Source: Nakazawaea peltata
Lineage: Eukaryota > Ascomycota > Pichiomycetes > Alaninales > Pachysolenaceae
Reading direction: 5' to 3'
Assembly (NCBI GenBank): GCA_001599355.1
Contig: BCGQ01000004.1
Coordinates: 441,249 to 505,248, forward strand
DNA length: 64,000 bases
The notes beneath the pieces are model-generated. The model was not told where the DNA came from, did not search any database, and saw nothing but the letters and a program-made list of their open reading frames with translations. Each line of letters opens with the position of its first letter. Within the stretch, counting starts at the first letter, position 1. The translations under genes were made by a program, and so were the position numbers. Shown in pieces: positions 1 through 10,711 of this stretch.

Positions 1-2321
1 TCGTTCGAAGTGTGAAAAATGGGCATTTACAACGTTTGGTAGTGCCCTCAAATAGACCTATTTATAGGGGCTCATCAAGATGGTACAGTGATAACAATGG
101 GGGAGAATTCGAGATTACTGATGAAATGCTACTGAAATTAAGTGATGAAGGTGAAGATAAGGTGACTGGGAAACAGAATTCGGCATCTTTTTTCGAGGAA
201 GATCAATTTTTCAAGCAATTTGAGGACAGTTCTGCCGCTGATGCTTTAGAGGCATCGGCATCTCCAAAGGATGATTCTGATGGAGTTTCCAGCTTTAATT
301 CTGATGATATTTTCCGTCAAATATTCAAGAAATCAGATGAACATGGTATTGTCGCTGCATCTGGGTTACCCGAATCTAAGCCTAAACAAGATAGTGTCAT
401 TATTTTAAGTCCAAAACTGATCTACAAGCAAAAGAAAGATAAATTTACAAAACTTGACCATATTAAACCATCTCAGAGATCCAATTTGAATTTATTTGAC
501 TTATCAAGGGATCAGAATAAGTCAACTGACAAATTAGATTATATAAAACTGATCGAATTATTGAAACCACTGGGACCAAGTTTACATCACCAACAATTTG
601 ATGCTCTCATTGGAGAATTATCTCGTCTGTTCACAAAGTCTCAATTGATGTCTTACGTAAATATGTATCCAGCAGGATCCAAGGTAAAGAAATCCAAATT
701 CAAGAAATCCGATTATTCCAAACTTATATTGTCAGAAATCTGGGGATGCAGTCGGATTGAGAATGTCATGAGCCTGAAAGATCTCATTAGAGAGGAGATA
801 ATTCAACTCTCGCCTCGTAATTTGAAGTTATTACTTTCAGATAGTGGGATAATCATCTTCAGTTGGAGAACTATGGGAGCTGAAGTTTTAATTGACAGGA
901 ACCAACGTATGACAATAAGGGCTCCGTTAAAAGTAATCAGATATATAAAAGTATTGTTGAACAATATATTGGAGGCCGTACAATCAGAACAGATCAAGGT
1001 TTCTGCTCAAGTTGTTGAGAACAAGAAGCTCTTAGACCATATTGGATCTGTGACAGATGTAATTTATGAGAAGGGTTCTGATGGCGAACTCAAATTGTTC
1101 TCTTTAAAGCTGCATAGGTTAGGTGCTTTCAAGCAATTGCTTCTGCTTAGTTTGTATAATGATTCGTTATCTGAGTCAACCTCATACGATCAATTTGTGT
1201 CTGAGGCTGATCAGATTAAATGCCCAGTGGAACCAGGTTCTATTCATGAAATCTTCAACTACAAAAGTTGGGGCAGATTCGAGACCCCTAAACCGAGATT
1301 GACTCCTAAAGACAAGTCTCCAACTGATGATATCTTCAAAGACACTTTGCAATACAAGACTATCAACTCTGAGATTACTGATTTGATGCATGAACAAGCC
1401 ATTTTGGAGACGCAACTTGAAGTTCTTGGATTCAATATGAGAAGTAGAGAATTCCAAGAGGTCATAGAGGAACATAATGGTAACAGCAAAGAAACTGAAG
1501 AGGAGGCTACTGAGATCGATGATACTGATTCGAGCTCATCAAATGACTTAGGAATCGATTCTGCTTCCATTTATGAGAAGTTATCTGGAGAGTCCCAGAT
1601 GTTTACAGCGACATTTGGTAGTGTGTTGATCAACGAACACAATGAACCTAAATTATTCAACCTGCATTTACCATTTGTCAACAAGAGAATCACTGATCTT
1701 GGAATATACCTGAAAGAGTCACTTTCAAATGATAAAGACCGTTACGACTATTTATATATGATTCGGATGATCCCGAACCCATATTCTACTTCGAATGACA
1801 CATCTACAAGGAATCCAATTGAATTATGGTTCGAAACCTCCGGTAACTTCATCGACCAAAAGTCGGTTAGAATCATTCGGACCGTTTCTGACAAAAGTGT
1901 CAATGTATCCTTACCCCAATATAAGAGCGATTTGAAGCTCAATGCAACTGCCGTGGAAGATATCGATACCAACTTCAATAATACTTCAAATTGGTTGGCT
2001 GGACAACAAGGGGTATTAGAATTCTTAGAGAACAGCTTTTTCAACCTGGTGGATTTCAAAGAGTCGAATATCCCGGAAGGTTGTAAATTAAACATAGACG
2101 GTAACGAAGTGGAATATTTGGTCGTGGGAACTGAACAAAGACGCCAATTGGAGTTAAATTTCGAGGGAAATCTTTTACAATATTGTGTGGTGGACAAAGG
2201 ACACTACGGAGGAAAACTGTTAGAGGTGAATTTAGTTGCCAATCTGGGTGGTGAAGAGATGACTGTTGATAAATTCGACAAATTTGTCGGCTCTGCAATC
2301 AATTTTGTCAAGAGTCTTTAG
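1..2321 (+). CDS. SLS1: Sls1-like mitochondrial expression factor (5' partial)
   Basis: The reading frame is open to the left edge of the window (codons from base 3), with no ATG before the conserved part, so the true start lies outside. The visible N-terminus is basic and hydroxylated (RLVVPSNRP, then a WYSDNN segment), which fits the end of a mitochondrial presequence. About 770 residues are seen, somewhat longer than S. cerevisiae Sls1 (643). Family knowledge: Sls1 is an inner-membrane matrix-facing protein that couples mitochondrial transcription to translation of respiratory-chain mRNAs. The assignment rests on overall recall of the family (long, lysine-rich, no catalytic motif), not on a signature motif, so it is moderate. 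An acidic serine-rich linker lies near residues 495-520. Stop TAG at 2319-2321. Confidence 0.6.
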   Translation, partial: VRSVKNGHLQRLVVPSNRPIYRGSSRWYSDNNGGEFEITDEMLLKLSDEGEDKVTGKQNSASFFEEDQFFKQFEDSSAADALEASASPKDDSDGVSSFNSDDIFRQIFKKSDEHGIVAASGLPESKPKQDSVIILSPKLIYKQKKDKFTKLDHIKPSQRSNLNLFDLSRDQNKSTDKLDYIKLIELLKPLGPSLHHQQFDALIGELSRLFTKSQLMSYVNMYPAGSKVKKSKFKKSDYSKLILSEIWGCSRIENVMSLKDLIREEIIQLSPRNLKLLLSDSGIIIFSWRTMGAEVLIDRNQRMTIRAPLKVIRYIKVLLNNILEAVQSEQIKVSAQVVENKKLLDHIGSVTDVIYEKGSDGELKLFSLKLHRLGAFKQLLLLSLYNDSLSESTSYDQFVSEADQIKCPVEPGSIHEIFNYKSWGRFETPKPRLTPKDKSPTDDIFKDTLQYKTINSEITDLMHEQAILETQLEVLGFNMRSREFQEVIEEHNGNSKETEEEATEIDDTDSSSSNDLGIDSASIYEKLSGESQMFTATFGSVLINEHNEPKLFNLHLPFVNKRITDLGIYLKESLSNDKDRYDYLYMIRMIPNPYSTSNDTSTRNPIELWFETSGNFIDQKSVRIIRTVSDKSVNVSLPQYKSDLKLNATAVEDIDTNFNNTSNWLAGQQGVLEFLENSFFNLVDFKESNIPEGCKLNIDGNEVEYLVVGTEQRRQLELNFEGNLLQYCVVDKGHYGGKLLEVNLVANLGGEEMTVDKFDKFVGSAINFVKSL

Positions 2322-3098
2322 ATATCTCTAAATTAAAATAATAAATCCTGTACATAGAATTAATGAGATGATTGAAAAATTTGATGTAAACCATGTTATA
2401 CTACTGCCAAAGACACTTTCTTTAGTCTAAGGTGCCCTTACACGGCTGTTCATAGCAAAGACGGGTAAAAAAATGAAAACTACGAACATGGGGTTGATCT
2501 ATGCCTTATGGTTGGAAACCACCATAACAAATCGTAGTAGACATCTGCAGGAGACAAATACACGTCAGACGTGATCCCTCCCAGTCCACCCGAGATTGAT
2601 TACCCTAGGCAAATCACTGTAATACTAACATGAAAAAGCCCATAAAGTGGAATCACGTTTTAAATTAGTATGATTTTTCCGGATGCGCTGAGGGGCAAAA
2701 TTAGAGGATGAGAACAGGGAGATAAATTAAGGTTAAAAAGAAGGTATTTTTGGAGCAGAATAAACAGCCAATTGGAAACAAAGAGGATCAGAACGAGAAT
2801 CAGAACGAGAATCATAACACCGACAAACGAGGGCAAATTGACAGGTAAGCCTGAACTCCTCTTTCCTTTTGGCCTTGCCCCCCAATTACGTAATTTTTCC
2901 TCCCCCACGGTCTGCACCTCTCTTATATTGAAATTTAAAAGGGCAAACAGGAAAAAAGGTCAGACAAAAGGCAACTTTTCCTCCACTGAGGCAAAGAAAA
3001 TTTTTCGTATATAAATGGAGAAGAAGCTCTTTTCTGGAGAGAAGAAATTTGCTGAATCAATTGAATCAATTAATTCAAATCAATCCAATTTATTAACA
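2322..3098. promoter_or_regulatory. SLS1-CPR1 intergenic region
   Basis: No gene seen. Before CPR1 there is a stretch of repeated gaacgagaatca-like units (about 2789-2816), then T/A-rich DNA and a TATA box (gtatataaa, about 3007-3015). A TTACACGGC near 2436 is a weak variant of the TRCACGAC motif. A TACTAAC at 2623-2629 has no partner donor site. Confidence 0.5.
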
Positions 3099-3590
3099 AT
3101 GTCTCAAGTTTTCTTCGATATCTCCGCTGACGGAAAGCCATTAGGTAAGGTTGTCTTCAAGTTGTACGACGACGTCACCCCAAAGACCGCTGCCAACTTC
3201 AGAGCTTTGGCCACTGGTGAGAACGGTTTCGGTTACGCCAAGTCTTCTTTCCACAGAGTTATCCCTCAATTCATGTTGCAAGGTGGTGACTTCGAGAGAC
3301 ACAACGGTACCGGTGGTTACTCCATCTACGGTAAGACCAAGTTCAACGATGAGAACTTTGTCAAGAGACACGACAGACCATTCTTGTTGTCCATGGCTAA
3401 CGCTGGTCCAAACACCAACGGTTCCCAATTCTTCATCACCACTGTCCCATGCCCATGGTTGGATGGTAAGCACGTTGTCTTCGGTGAGGTTGTCTCTGGT
3501 TCCGAGGTTGTCAAGGCTGTTGAGTCCTTGGGTTCCAACTCTGGTGCCACCTCTGCCAAGATCGTTATCGACAACTCTGGTACTTTGTAA
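3099..3590 (+). CDS. CPR1: Cyclophilin A, peptidyl-prolyl cis-trans isomerase
   Basis: A 163-residue single-domain cyclophilin beginning MSQVFFDIS. It carries the full active-site set: [15 protein letters not shown] (catalytic Arg, with Phe and Met), the NGSQFFITT strand, and [12 protein letters not shown] with the cyclosporin-binding Trp. It catalyses proline isomerisation in the cytosol and nucleus. Codon use is strongly biased (TTG, GGT, AAG, ACC; no in-frame CTG seen), as for highly expressed genes. An in-frame upstream ATG at 3015 would add 28 residues, but it lies right at the TATA box (3007-3015) and the extension is acidic and Glu/Ser-rich, not a targeting peptide, so the start at 3099 is preferred. 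Confidence 0.95.
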   Translation: MSQVFFDISADGKPLGKVVFKLYDDVTPKTAANFRALATGENGFGYAKSSFHRVIPQFMLQGGDFERHNGTGGYSIYGKTKFNDENFVKRHDRPFLLSMANAGPNTNGSQFFITTVPCPWLDGKHVVFGEVVSGSEVVKAVESLGSNSGATSAKIVIDNSGTL

Positions 3591-3866
3591 GAAGTTTTAT
3601 AGTTAAAGAATGTTATTCTCAGTCGATTGTTGATCAATCTCTTCTATTGTAGTTCAATTGACCTCAATTGCCCCCAATTCATCGTCAATGTTGCCAACGT
3701 TGCAACGTTTGATGGCAGTTTCATGTATAATTTCCTTATTAAGTAGTTTCTAGTTTTGGTAATTCCCCTTGAAAAATTCGGTGCCTCAGCTGATTCATCA
3801 ACTGTGGTTTATAAGGAAGAAGCAGAGACGACCAGAGGGTGGGAGTTACGAGTCACTATAGTTAAA

Positions 3867-4874
3867 ATGTCCATTAAGAGCCAAGAAGATTTGAAAGATT
3901 TCAAATCTATTTTAGAAAGTTCATTTTCTAAAGGAATTGACAGCGGTGCCGTCGTTTTTACCACTCCAAAAGAGGTTGAGGTGATTGAAAATGATGATGA
4001 AGATGGTATGATTGTGGAATTGAAAGTACTTGAATCGATAACCAAGAAGGAAGAATCAGCTCCAGAAAAAAAGAAAGAACCTTTTAATCCATTTTTGAAT
4101 CCAGAGAAAGAGTTAGTGGTTGTTGAAGATGTGTTCGATGACTATAGAATCTTATTAAATAAGTTCCCTGTTTCTAAGAATCACTTCCTTTTAACTACTA
4201 AGGCATTCAAAGAACAAAATGATTTATTGACCCCAGACGAATTGAGCATCACTTATAATCTTGTGAATAATTTAAAGAGCAACTTTTTTGCATTCTACAA
4301 TAGTGGACCGGAAAGTGGGTTCTCCCAAAAACACAGACATGTGCAATTCGTCCAGTACCCATTGAAGAACTTGAAACCATTCCCAGATTACACAGTCAAA
4401 GGTCAAGATTTCTTTATTCCTAAGGATAACGAGGACGAACCATTAGAAGAGAAACTGGTGTCATTCAAACACTTCATTTTACCATTACCAAAGACATTCG
4501 AGTCAGAAGAAGAGAAGAAGGACATTTTATCCCTTTGCTACATCACTCTTTTCAAGAAAGTATTGAATTTCTTCAGAAACTTGTCTATCCAAAAAGATGG
4601 AGAACTGTTAGACAATAACTTGAATGTCAAATCCATTCCGGTATCTTATAATTTGATAATGAACCAAAATTTCATTATGCTTATTCCAAGACAAAGATCT
4701 CACTACGAATCGGAGAATATCTCGATCAATGCATTAGGATTTGTTGGATTACTTCTTGCGAAGAACGAAGCCCAAAAGAAGATCATCTTGCAGGACGGCG
4801 CATCAAAGATCTTGGCCAGTTGCGGTTTCTCGAAAGACCTCGTTTTCTCGAAGGAAAATGAATACGACTACTAA
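3867..4874 (+). CDS. APA1: Ap4A phosphorylase (diadenosine tetraphosphate phosphorylase)
   Basis: A 335-residue protein of the Apa1/Apa2 family in the HIT/GalT superfamily. These enzymes phosphorolyse Ap4A to ATP plus ADP. The histidine-triad-like motif is visible as H156-R-H158-V-Q160, with H158 expected to form the nucleotidyl intermediate; it is preceded by the family segment SGPESGFSQ. An FKHFILPLP block follows at about residues 211-219. The length matches S. cerevisiae Apa1 (321). The frame is open for 37 codons upstream but contains no ATG there; the first ATG is at 3867. Apa1 and Apa2 cannot be separated from this sequence. Confidence 0.88.
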   Translation: MSIKSQEDLKDFKSILESSFSKGIDSGAVVFTTPKEVEVIENDDEDGMIVELKVLESITKKEESAPEKKKEPFNPFLNPEKELVVVEDVFDDYRILLNKFPVSKNHFLLTTKAFKEQNDLLTPDELSITYNLVNNLKSNFFAFYNSGPESGFSQKHRHVQFVQYPLKNLKPFPDYTVKGQDFFIPKDNEDEPLEEKLVSFKHFILPLPKTFESEEEKKDILSLCYITLFKKVLNFFRNLSIQKDGELLDNNLNVKSIPVSYNLIMNQNFIMLIPRQRSHYESENISINALGFVGLLLAKNEAQKKIILQDGASKILASCGFSKDLVFSKENEYDY

Positions 4875-5402
4875 ATACCTAAATACGTAATATATCGGTT
4901 ATAAATTATCTCCTAAGTAGGAAATTTGCGGCTAAACAGGGCCTAATAAACTGGGGAAGAGGGGCAACGATTTTAAGGGTTAACTGTGCGCGCAGAGTGC
5001 AGAAGCATGATCAATAAAGTTGGGGGAGCCCTGGAAAAAAAAAAGGTTAGGAAAAATTAGGGATGAGTAGGGAACGAGGTGACAACCGAGGATGATAGAA
5101 GGGGCACCACAAGGGGGGAACAATTCATCACAGCGAAGGAAAAGATTAAATTGATACAAGACACAGGCATGGATCGTTCAATTGCTATTATCTCCCCCGG
5201 TTTGCCCCGCTGCTGCTGCTCTCTTATCTATTTTAGCCGACCACCTGACTCGCATTAAAAAACCCGATCTCTCCCCAACCCCCCACCTCCGCGCATTTGG
5301 CATTCTCTGCAGATTCTTCGCAAAGTATTTAAGGCACGGACAGCCTGGGTAATAACCGTTGGCCTGATTTATATACCGAATTAATATTCGAATAAAAACG
5401 AA
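4875..5402. promoter_or_regulatory. APA1-DAK intergenic region, DAK promoter
   Basis: No gene seen. It contains a poly(A) run (about 5036-5044), a GC-rich stretch (ctgctgctgctc near 5208) and a TATA-like gatttatatacc about 35 bp before the DAK ATG. Confidence 0.5.
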
Positions 5403-7175
5403 ATGGCTCCTGTAACTAAGCAATGGGCTTATAAAAGCGATGAAGACTTGGTCTTGTCTCAATTGGTCGGGTTGGTTAGAACTAACCCAGATTTGAAAGT
5501 CATTGCCGAGGAAAAGGTCGTGTTCAACTCCAAATCGAAATCCGACAAGGTAATGTTGCTCTCTGGAGGAGGATCTGGTCATGAGCCTTTACACTGTGGC
5601 TTCATTGGTAATGGTTTGTTGGATGTAGGTGTTGCTGGACATGTTTTCGCCTCGCCTTCCACTAAGCAGATCTTGGCTGGTATCAACTCCAAACCATCTT
5701 CTCTGGGTACTTTAGTTATCGTTAAGAACTACACTGGAGATGTTTTGCACTTTGGTTTGGCCGTCGAGAGAGCTAAGGCTAAAGGTTACTCCAACATTGA
5801 GATGATCATCGTTGGTGATGATGTAAGTGTTGGTAAGACCAAGAATGGTCTTGTCGGTAGAAGAGGTTTGGCTGGTACTGCCTTAGTACACAAGATTTTG
5901 GGTGCCAAGTCTCTCCATGGAGGTCACTTGAAGCAAGTTGCCAAGTTAGGTAAGGCTGTTGTCGACAACCTCGTAACCATTGGTGCATCTTTAGATCACT
6001 GTGCCATCCCTGGTAGAACCAAATCAGATGACGATGAAGAAGAAGCCTTTGAATTCTTGAAATCAGACGAAATTGAGATCGGTATGGGTATCCACAATGA
6101 GCCGGGTGTCAAGAAGCTGTCTCCAATTCCAACTATTGATCAATTGGTCGCCGAACTCTTGGAGTACTTGCTTTCTAAGGAGGACAAGGAGAGAAACTAT
6201 GTTCCATTCGACTCTAACGACGATGTTGTCGTCTTGGTCAACAACTTGGGAGGTGTAAGCAACTTGGAATTGTATGCTATCACCAACCATGTATACGAGC
6301 AATTGGGTAAGACTTATAATATCACTCCTGTTAGAGTCTACACTGGTGCTTTCACCACTTCCTTGAACGGACAAGGTTTCAGTATCACTTTGCTTAATGC
6401 TTCTAACATCAAGAGTGACAACGTTGTCGAATTATTAGATGAGAAAACCGATGCTGTTGCCTGGAACTCGAACTTTGGTACTTGGGCTCCTCGTAAAGAT
6501 GATGATATTTTCGTTAAAGAGGATGAAGTTGAAGATCTGCCAGTTTCCTCTAACGTTAAAGTTGACTCTGAGCTTTACCTGCTGATCTTGAAGTCTGGTA
6601 TGAAGGCCGTATTGGCTAAAGAAGCAGACATCACCAGATATGACACCATTGCAGGTGATGGTGACTGTGGTGAGACTCTTTCTAGTGGAGCCAATGCCAT
6701 TATTGCAGCAATTGACTCTGGAAAGCTTGAGTTGACTGATTTGGCCAAATCTCTTGTTGAGATCACTGACATTGTCGAAACTGCTATGGGTGGTACCAGT
6801 GGAGGTATCTATTCGATCTACTTATCTAGTTTTGCTCAACTGCTTCGTGCTCAGGACTCAGATGATTTGCCAGCTGCTCTGAAACAAGCCTTGACGTCTT
6901 TGTTCAAGTACACTAGAGCTAGAGTTGGTGACAGAACTTTGATCGATGCTTTGGATCCATTTGTCAATACTTTCTATGACTCTGAGGGTGACTTTGCTAA
7001 GGCTGTTGAGCTGGCTACCAAGGGTGCTGATAGTACTAGATCTCTTGAGGCCAAATTTGGAAGAGCTTCATATGTTGATCAAGAAGACTTGAAGAAGGAG
7101 GGAGGATTACCAGATCCAGGAGCCATTGGTCTTGCTGCTATTCTTGAGGGGTTCTTGCTGCTGTATAAGAAATAA
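5403..7175 (+). CDS. DAK1: Dihydroxyacetone kinase
   Basis: A 590-residue single-chain kinase of the ATP-dependent DhaK-DhaL type (S. cerevisiae Dak1 584, Dak2 591). The N-terminal DhaK domain has the SGGGSGHEPLH loop (about residues 50-60) and the IHNEPG segment with H231, the expected covalent substrate-binding histidine. The C-terminal DhaL domain has the Mg-ATP aspartate motif DTIAGDGDCGET (about residues 415-426) and GGTSGGIY. It phosphorylates dihydroxyacetone to DHAP in the cytosol, for detoxification and glycerol catabolism. Several CTG codons (for example FAQ-CTG-LRAQ and ELY-CTG-CTG-ILKSG) fall where relatives have Ala. The DAK1/DAK2 choice is not resolvable. Confidence 0.93.
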   Translation: MAPVTKQWAYKSDEDLVLSQLVGLVRTNPDLKVIAEEKVVFNSKSKSDKVMLLSGGGSGHEPLHCGFIGNGLLDVGVAGHVFASPSTKQILAGINSKPSSLGTLVIVKNYTGDVLHFGLAVERAKAKGYSNIEMIIVGDDVSVGKTKNGLVGRRGLAGTALVHKILGAKSLHGGHLKQVAKLGKAVVDNLVTIGASLDHCAIPGRTKSDDDEEEAFEFLKSDEIEIGMGIHNEPGVKKLSPIPTIDQLVAELLEYLLSKEDKERNYVPFDSNDDVVVLVNNLGGVSNLELYAITNHVYEQLGKTYNITPVRVYTGAFTTSLNGQGFSITLLNASNIKSDNVVELLDEKTDAVAWNSNFGTWAPRKDDDIFVKEDEVEDLPVSSNVKVDSELYLLILKSGMKAVLAKEADITRYDTIAGDGDCGETLSSGANAIIAAIDSGKLELTDLAKSLVEITDIVETAMGGTSGGIYSIYLSSFAQLLRAQDSDDLPAALKQALTSLFKYTRARVGDRTLIDALDPFVNTFYDSEGDFAKAVELATKGADSTRSLEAKFGRASYVDQEDLKKEGGLPDPGAIGLAAILEGFLLLYKK

Positions 7176-7876
7176 ATAGTGAGTACATAGTGAACTGGTT
7201 ATGATTTAGTTTTATGGGTAGATAGTAGGGGCAGGGTCATTAAAATGGGGTATCATAGCTAGCTGGAACCTTATACTCCCTTGAGATTAGCTATTCGTTA
7301 AGCTATTCGTTAGCTCTGTCGTGAGTACGCTCGTTTTGATGAGCTACAGTTTTCTGTTTCCCTAAGCTACGCTCATCAAGTTCTTGTTTTAAAAAACTTT
7401 ATCGCACAATAAAATCCTAATTGCAATATGAAATTGAAATTGATAATTCTTTTAAATGATAATTAATAGTGGGTGTTAATACATAGTGGCTTTTATACAT
7501 AACTTGTCATTTTATACGGATCAGAGAATAGATCTGATTCGGTGCTAATTGAATCTTCACTCCAATTTCTCCATCCATTCTGCCCAAGTGCCCGGGGTTT
7601 CACTCATCTTCATCTCCCACCTTTTGTCCCCCACCCCTATCTGCCTTCATCAGTCCCTCTCTCTCTTCACCAACCCTCAACTTACCCCCTCAAATTTCTA
7701 ATTGATTTCCCCCTTTTCCCTCTAAAATTTCTCACCAAAACTTTTCTCCCCTTTACGTTACCCCTTTTCCCTTCCTTTTCCTTATTCGTAATTCGCTCAC
7801 CTCATCTCATAAAATTTTTCTCCCTTTAAAAATTTTCCTCTAATAAAGGGGCATCTCTTAAAGGATCAATCCCATC
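7176..7876. promoter_or_regulatory. DAK-ROK1 intergenic region with a pyrimidine-rich tract
   Basis: From about 7540 to 7850 the + strand is a strongly C/T-rich, purine-poor tract leading to the ROK1 ATG. Its reading frames are open only because of composition. The first half is ordinary AT-rich 3' flank with imperfect repeats of gctattcgtta near 7290-7312. No RNA gene seen. Confidence 0.5.
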
Positions 7877-9559
7877 ATGGACATTTTTAGAGTCTTAAGT
7901 AGAGGCGCTTCGTTGAAGAAGGCAAAAGGAATCTCGGCAGACTACACCAGCTCCAAAGATTTAAGAAAAAATGAAACCACATCCAAACAAAAGGTAGACT
8001 TAGCTAAGGTAGTCGATAAGGAGACCGATTTCTTCCATACTAGAAAGCAAACGCTGTCGGCTGTGAAACAAGAAGAAGCACCGCTGAAGGCGGCGCTGGA
8101 TCAAGACGTCGATTCTGATTCCGATGACATCCCTCATCCACAGATCACCAACGATGAAGACCTGAAAAAATTAAGAAAGAGATATCATGGTAAAGTCACA
8201 GGTAATGATATCCCCCTTCCTATTGGATCATTTGAAGATTTGGTATCGAGATTCAGATTGGATAAGAAGTTACTTCAAAACTTGATCGATTCAGATTTCA
8301 CTGAACCAACTCCAATTCAAAGTGAACTGATTCCGATCACTTTAGTCGATCGTGATTTAATAGCATGTGCTCCTACTGGTTCTGGTAAGACATTACTGTA
8401 TTTGATTCCGATGGTTCAACAATTCCTGGGCAATATTAAGGGGAAGAAGAACAATACTCTGGGAATCAGAGGGTTAATCATCTCCCCAACCAATGAATTG
8501 GCTTCTCAAATTCATAACGAATTATTGAAATTGACTAGAGGAAAAGATTTACAAATTGCATTACTTTCATCTTCATTGTCGAAGAAATTGAAGAGGAAAG
8601 ACGTATCATATAAGAAATATGATATTTTGGTGTCTACACCTTTAAGATTAATTGACTTGATTGAGGACCCAGAAGTGGAATTAAAATTAGACACGGTGGA
8701 ACAATTAATCTTTGATGAGGCCGATAAATTATTCGAGTCTGAATTTGCATCTCAATCCGATACTTTGTTGGCTCAATGTACTCATGTCAAGCTTCGGAAA
8801 TCTATATTCTCTGCTACTATACCATCAGGAGTTGAAGAAATGGCCAAATCCATTATGTATGATCCGGTTAGAGTTATCATTGGACACAAAGAGGCAGCCA
8901 ATTCTAAAATTGATCAGAAATTGGTTTATTGTGGTAATGAAGAAGGTAAACTTTTACTGATTAGACAAATGATTGCCGAAAGTGACTTCAAACCACCAGT
9001 TATCATTTTCTTACAAAGTATTATTAGAGCCAAACTGTTATTCCATGAATTATTGTATGATGGTTTGAACGTGGATGTAATTCATGCTGATAAGACTCAG
9101 CTGCAAAGACTGAATACTATTGAGAGATTCAAGAATGGTGATATTTGGTGTTTAATTTGTACTGATGTTTTACTGCGTGGTATTGATTTCAAATGTGTTA
9201 ATTTGGTGATCAATTATGATGTACCACAATCTGCTCAAGCTTATGTTCACAGAATTGGTAGAACTGGTAGAGGTGGTAATAATGGTAAAGCTGTTACATT
9301 CTTCACCAAAGAAGATTCTCTCGCCATTAAACCAATTATTAACGTAATGAAACAGAGTGGTTGTCAAGATGGATATAGTCAATGGATGGAAAACAGCTCC
9401 AAAATCACCAAAAAGCAAAAGAAACAAGTCAAATCGAAACAAATCGAAAGAAAAGATATAAGCACAGTACCTAAAGTTGTTAAAAACAAGAAGAGACAAC
9501 GTCTGGAGATGATTGAAGCCAGTAAAAGAAGAAAAGAACAATCTACATTAGATCAATAA
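7877..9559 (+). CDS. ROK1: DEAD-box RNA helicase Rok1
   Basis: A 560-residue ATP-dependent RNA helicase needed for early 40S maturation (18S rRNA cleavage, snR30 region) in the nucleolus. The N-terminus [12 protein letters not shown] is characteristic of Rok1. Motifs in order: Q motif ([10 protein letters not shown]), Walker [22 protein letters not shown] (FDEADKLFE), SAT (FSATIPSG), motif V and [10 protein letters not shown]. The C-terminal tail is Lys/Arg-rich. Two CTG codons are diagnostic of the code: codon 174 (8396-8398) in GSGKTL-x-YLIP and codon 433 (9173-9175) in DVL-x-RGIDF; both are near-invariant Ala in this family. Length and N-terminus match the S. cerevisiae protein (564). Confidence 0.95.
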   Translation: MDIFRVLSRGASLKKAKGISADYTSSKDLRKNETTSKQKVDLAKVVDKETDFFHTRKQTLSAVKQEEAPLKAALDQDVDSDSDDIPHPQITNDEDLKKLRKRYHGKVTGNDIPLPIGSFEDLVSRFRLDKKLLQNLIDSDFTEPTPIQSELIPITLVDRDLIACAPTGSGKTLLYLIPMVQQFLGNIKGKKNNTLGIRGLIISPTNELASQIHNELLKLTRGKDLQIALLSSSLSKKLKRKDVSYKKYDILVSTPLRLIDLIEDPEVELKLDTVEQLIFDEADKLFESEFASQSDTLLAQCTHVKLRKSIFSATIPSGVEEMAKSIMYDPVRVIIGHKEAANSKIDQKLVYCGNEEGKLLLIRQMIAESDFKPPVIIFLQSIIRAKLLFHELLYDGLNVDVIHADKTQLQRLNTIERFKNGDIWCLICTDVLLRGIDFKCVNLVINYDVPQSAQAYVHRIGRTGRGGNNGKAVTFFTKEDSLAIKPIINVMKQSGCQDGYSQWMENSSKITKKQKKQVKSKQIERKDISTVPKVVKNKKRQRLEMIEASKRRKEQSTLDQ

Positions 9560-9587
9560 ATTAAATATATTTTTCTAAACAATATAC

Positions 9588-10028
9588 TTAGTGGTGCTCG
9601 GTCTTTGGACCGAAAGATGGGTAACCGACCAACTTTCTTCTACCGATGATCTCACCCAAGGAGAACAAACCGAATAATTGAACACCGTAAGCACTGTACT
9701 TGATGACAGAGTTCTTGTTGATACCGAAAATGGCGGACTTGATTTGAGCGGAAATGTCCTTTGGATTTTGCTTGAAGAAAGTCAAAGTTTGTTGGTACAA
9801 AGTCTTGTAAACCTCTTGGAATTGGGTAGTAGATGGTGGAGCCAAACCTTCCTTCAAGTATACTTGCTTACTCAACTCGGCAATAACTTTAGACCAGTAA
9901 ATGGTGACGTCTTTGTAGGAGTTCAACTTGGTGACGATGGAGGAAGCCTTGGCTTGGGTGGATTGGAATCTCAAACCTGGACGAGTGATACTCTGTCTGG
10001 CAATGGTGAATGCGGATCTGCTGAACAT
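9588..10028 (-). CDS. ATP20: ATP synthase subunit g, mitochondrial F1Fo
   Basis: A 146-residue protein. The N-terminus (MFSRSAFTIARQS, Arg-rich, no acidic residues) fits a mitochondrial signal. The C-terminal hydrophobic segment YGVQLFGLFSLGEIIGRRKLVGY is the conserved part of subunit g, with the single membrane helix and the GEIIGRRKLVGY signature. Subunit g is required for ATP synthase dimerisation and cristae shape in the inner membrane. It is convergent with ROK1 (28 bp between stops). A GTCGTGTA site (10136-10143) lies 108 bp upstream of the ATG. Confidence 0.92.
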   Translation of the reverse strand: MFSRSAFTIARQSITRPGLRFQSTQAKASSIVTKLNSYKDVTIYWSKVIAELSKQVYLKEGLAPPSTTQFQEVYKTLYQQTLTFFKQNPKDISAQIKSAIFGINKNSVIKYSAYGVQLFGLFSLGEIIGRRKLVGYPSFGPKTEHH

Positions 10029-10711
10029 ATTGAATATTATTCGATTGAGTCTAGCTCTGTTCTTTAAAACTGTTCTTTACCTGTGTTTTATTGGTTATTT
10101 TTTAATGAAATTTTTTTCGTTTCCAATAGTGAAAAGTCGTGTAAAGAAACCTGGGGTGATTAGCCAATGAAAAGCGAGTTACTTAATTAGGAAGGTGTGA
10201 TGCGCGTGAGGTAAATAGACCAAAGGGGAAGGGAAAGAGTAAAGGGAAAGAGTAAAGGGGTAGGGTAAAGGGGTGAGGGAAGGGAGTTAGTAGGGATGGA
10301 AGTTGGATGAATTCAATTGATTGAAAGTGGAGGTGATGTAGTTGATGATGGTGTTAGGTTGGAAAGTCAATCAAAGAATATACAACTCTCTTCTCTACCT
10401 TCTCTTCGGTACTACCCACCTCGTATTTATCACCCCTCCTATTACAATACTCAATATATTTGATATATATTTAAAATGATTATATTAGTTCAATTAATTT
10501 TCAATTAAAAATTATATTTATAGATTTTCAAGTAGATTTTCAAATTTTCAATTAAATTTCAATTAGAGTTTTTTATTAGCCTAGAAATGGTACTAATTTG
10601 CACTGCTAACGCACATCACGCACCCCACGCTGAAAATCACCCCCCTCACTAAGAAACACTACAATTTTCCATATCATATTATAAATTAATCCAAACTAAA
10701 TATCCCAACCA
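10029..10711. promoter_or_regulatory. ATP20 promoter and MCM4 3' flank
   Basis: Contains the TRCACGAC-type site at 10136-10143, a purine-rich repetitive patch (gggaaagagtaaa units, about 10225-10275), and a very AT-rich block (10440-10580) toward the MCM4 3' end. No gene seen. Confidence 0.5.
10136..10143 (-). promoter_or_regulatory. TRCACGAC motif, ATP20 promoter
   Basis: TACACGAC read on the minus strand (GTCGTGTA on +), flanked by CTTTT. It lies 108 bp upstream of the ATP20 ATG. Part of the recurrent motif set described in the findings; binding factor unknown. Confidence 0.5.

Noticed and set aside
2623-2629. TACTAAC on + before CPR1
   Set aside because: No matching donor site upstream and no frame gained by splicing; taken as chance.
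3015-3098. In-frame 28-codon N-terminal extension of CPR1
   Set aside because: Its ATG overlaps the TATA box region and the peptide is Glu/Ser-rich, not a targeting signal; the normal MSQV start follows.
7542-7829. 95-codon frame before ROK1
   Set aside because: A product of the pyrimidine-rich tract; Pro/Leu/Phe composition only.
10280-10295. TACTAAC on the minus strand upstream of ATP20
   Set aside because: No donor upstream and the nearest acceptors are far; the ATP20 frame is complete without it.
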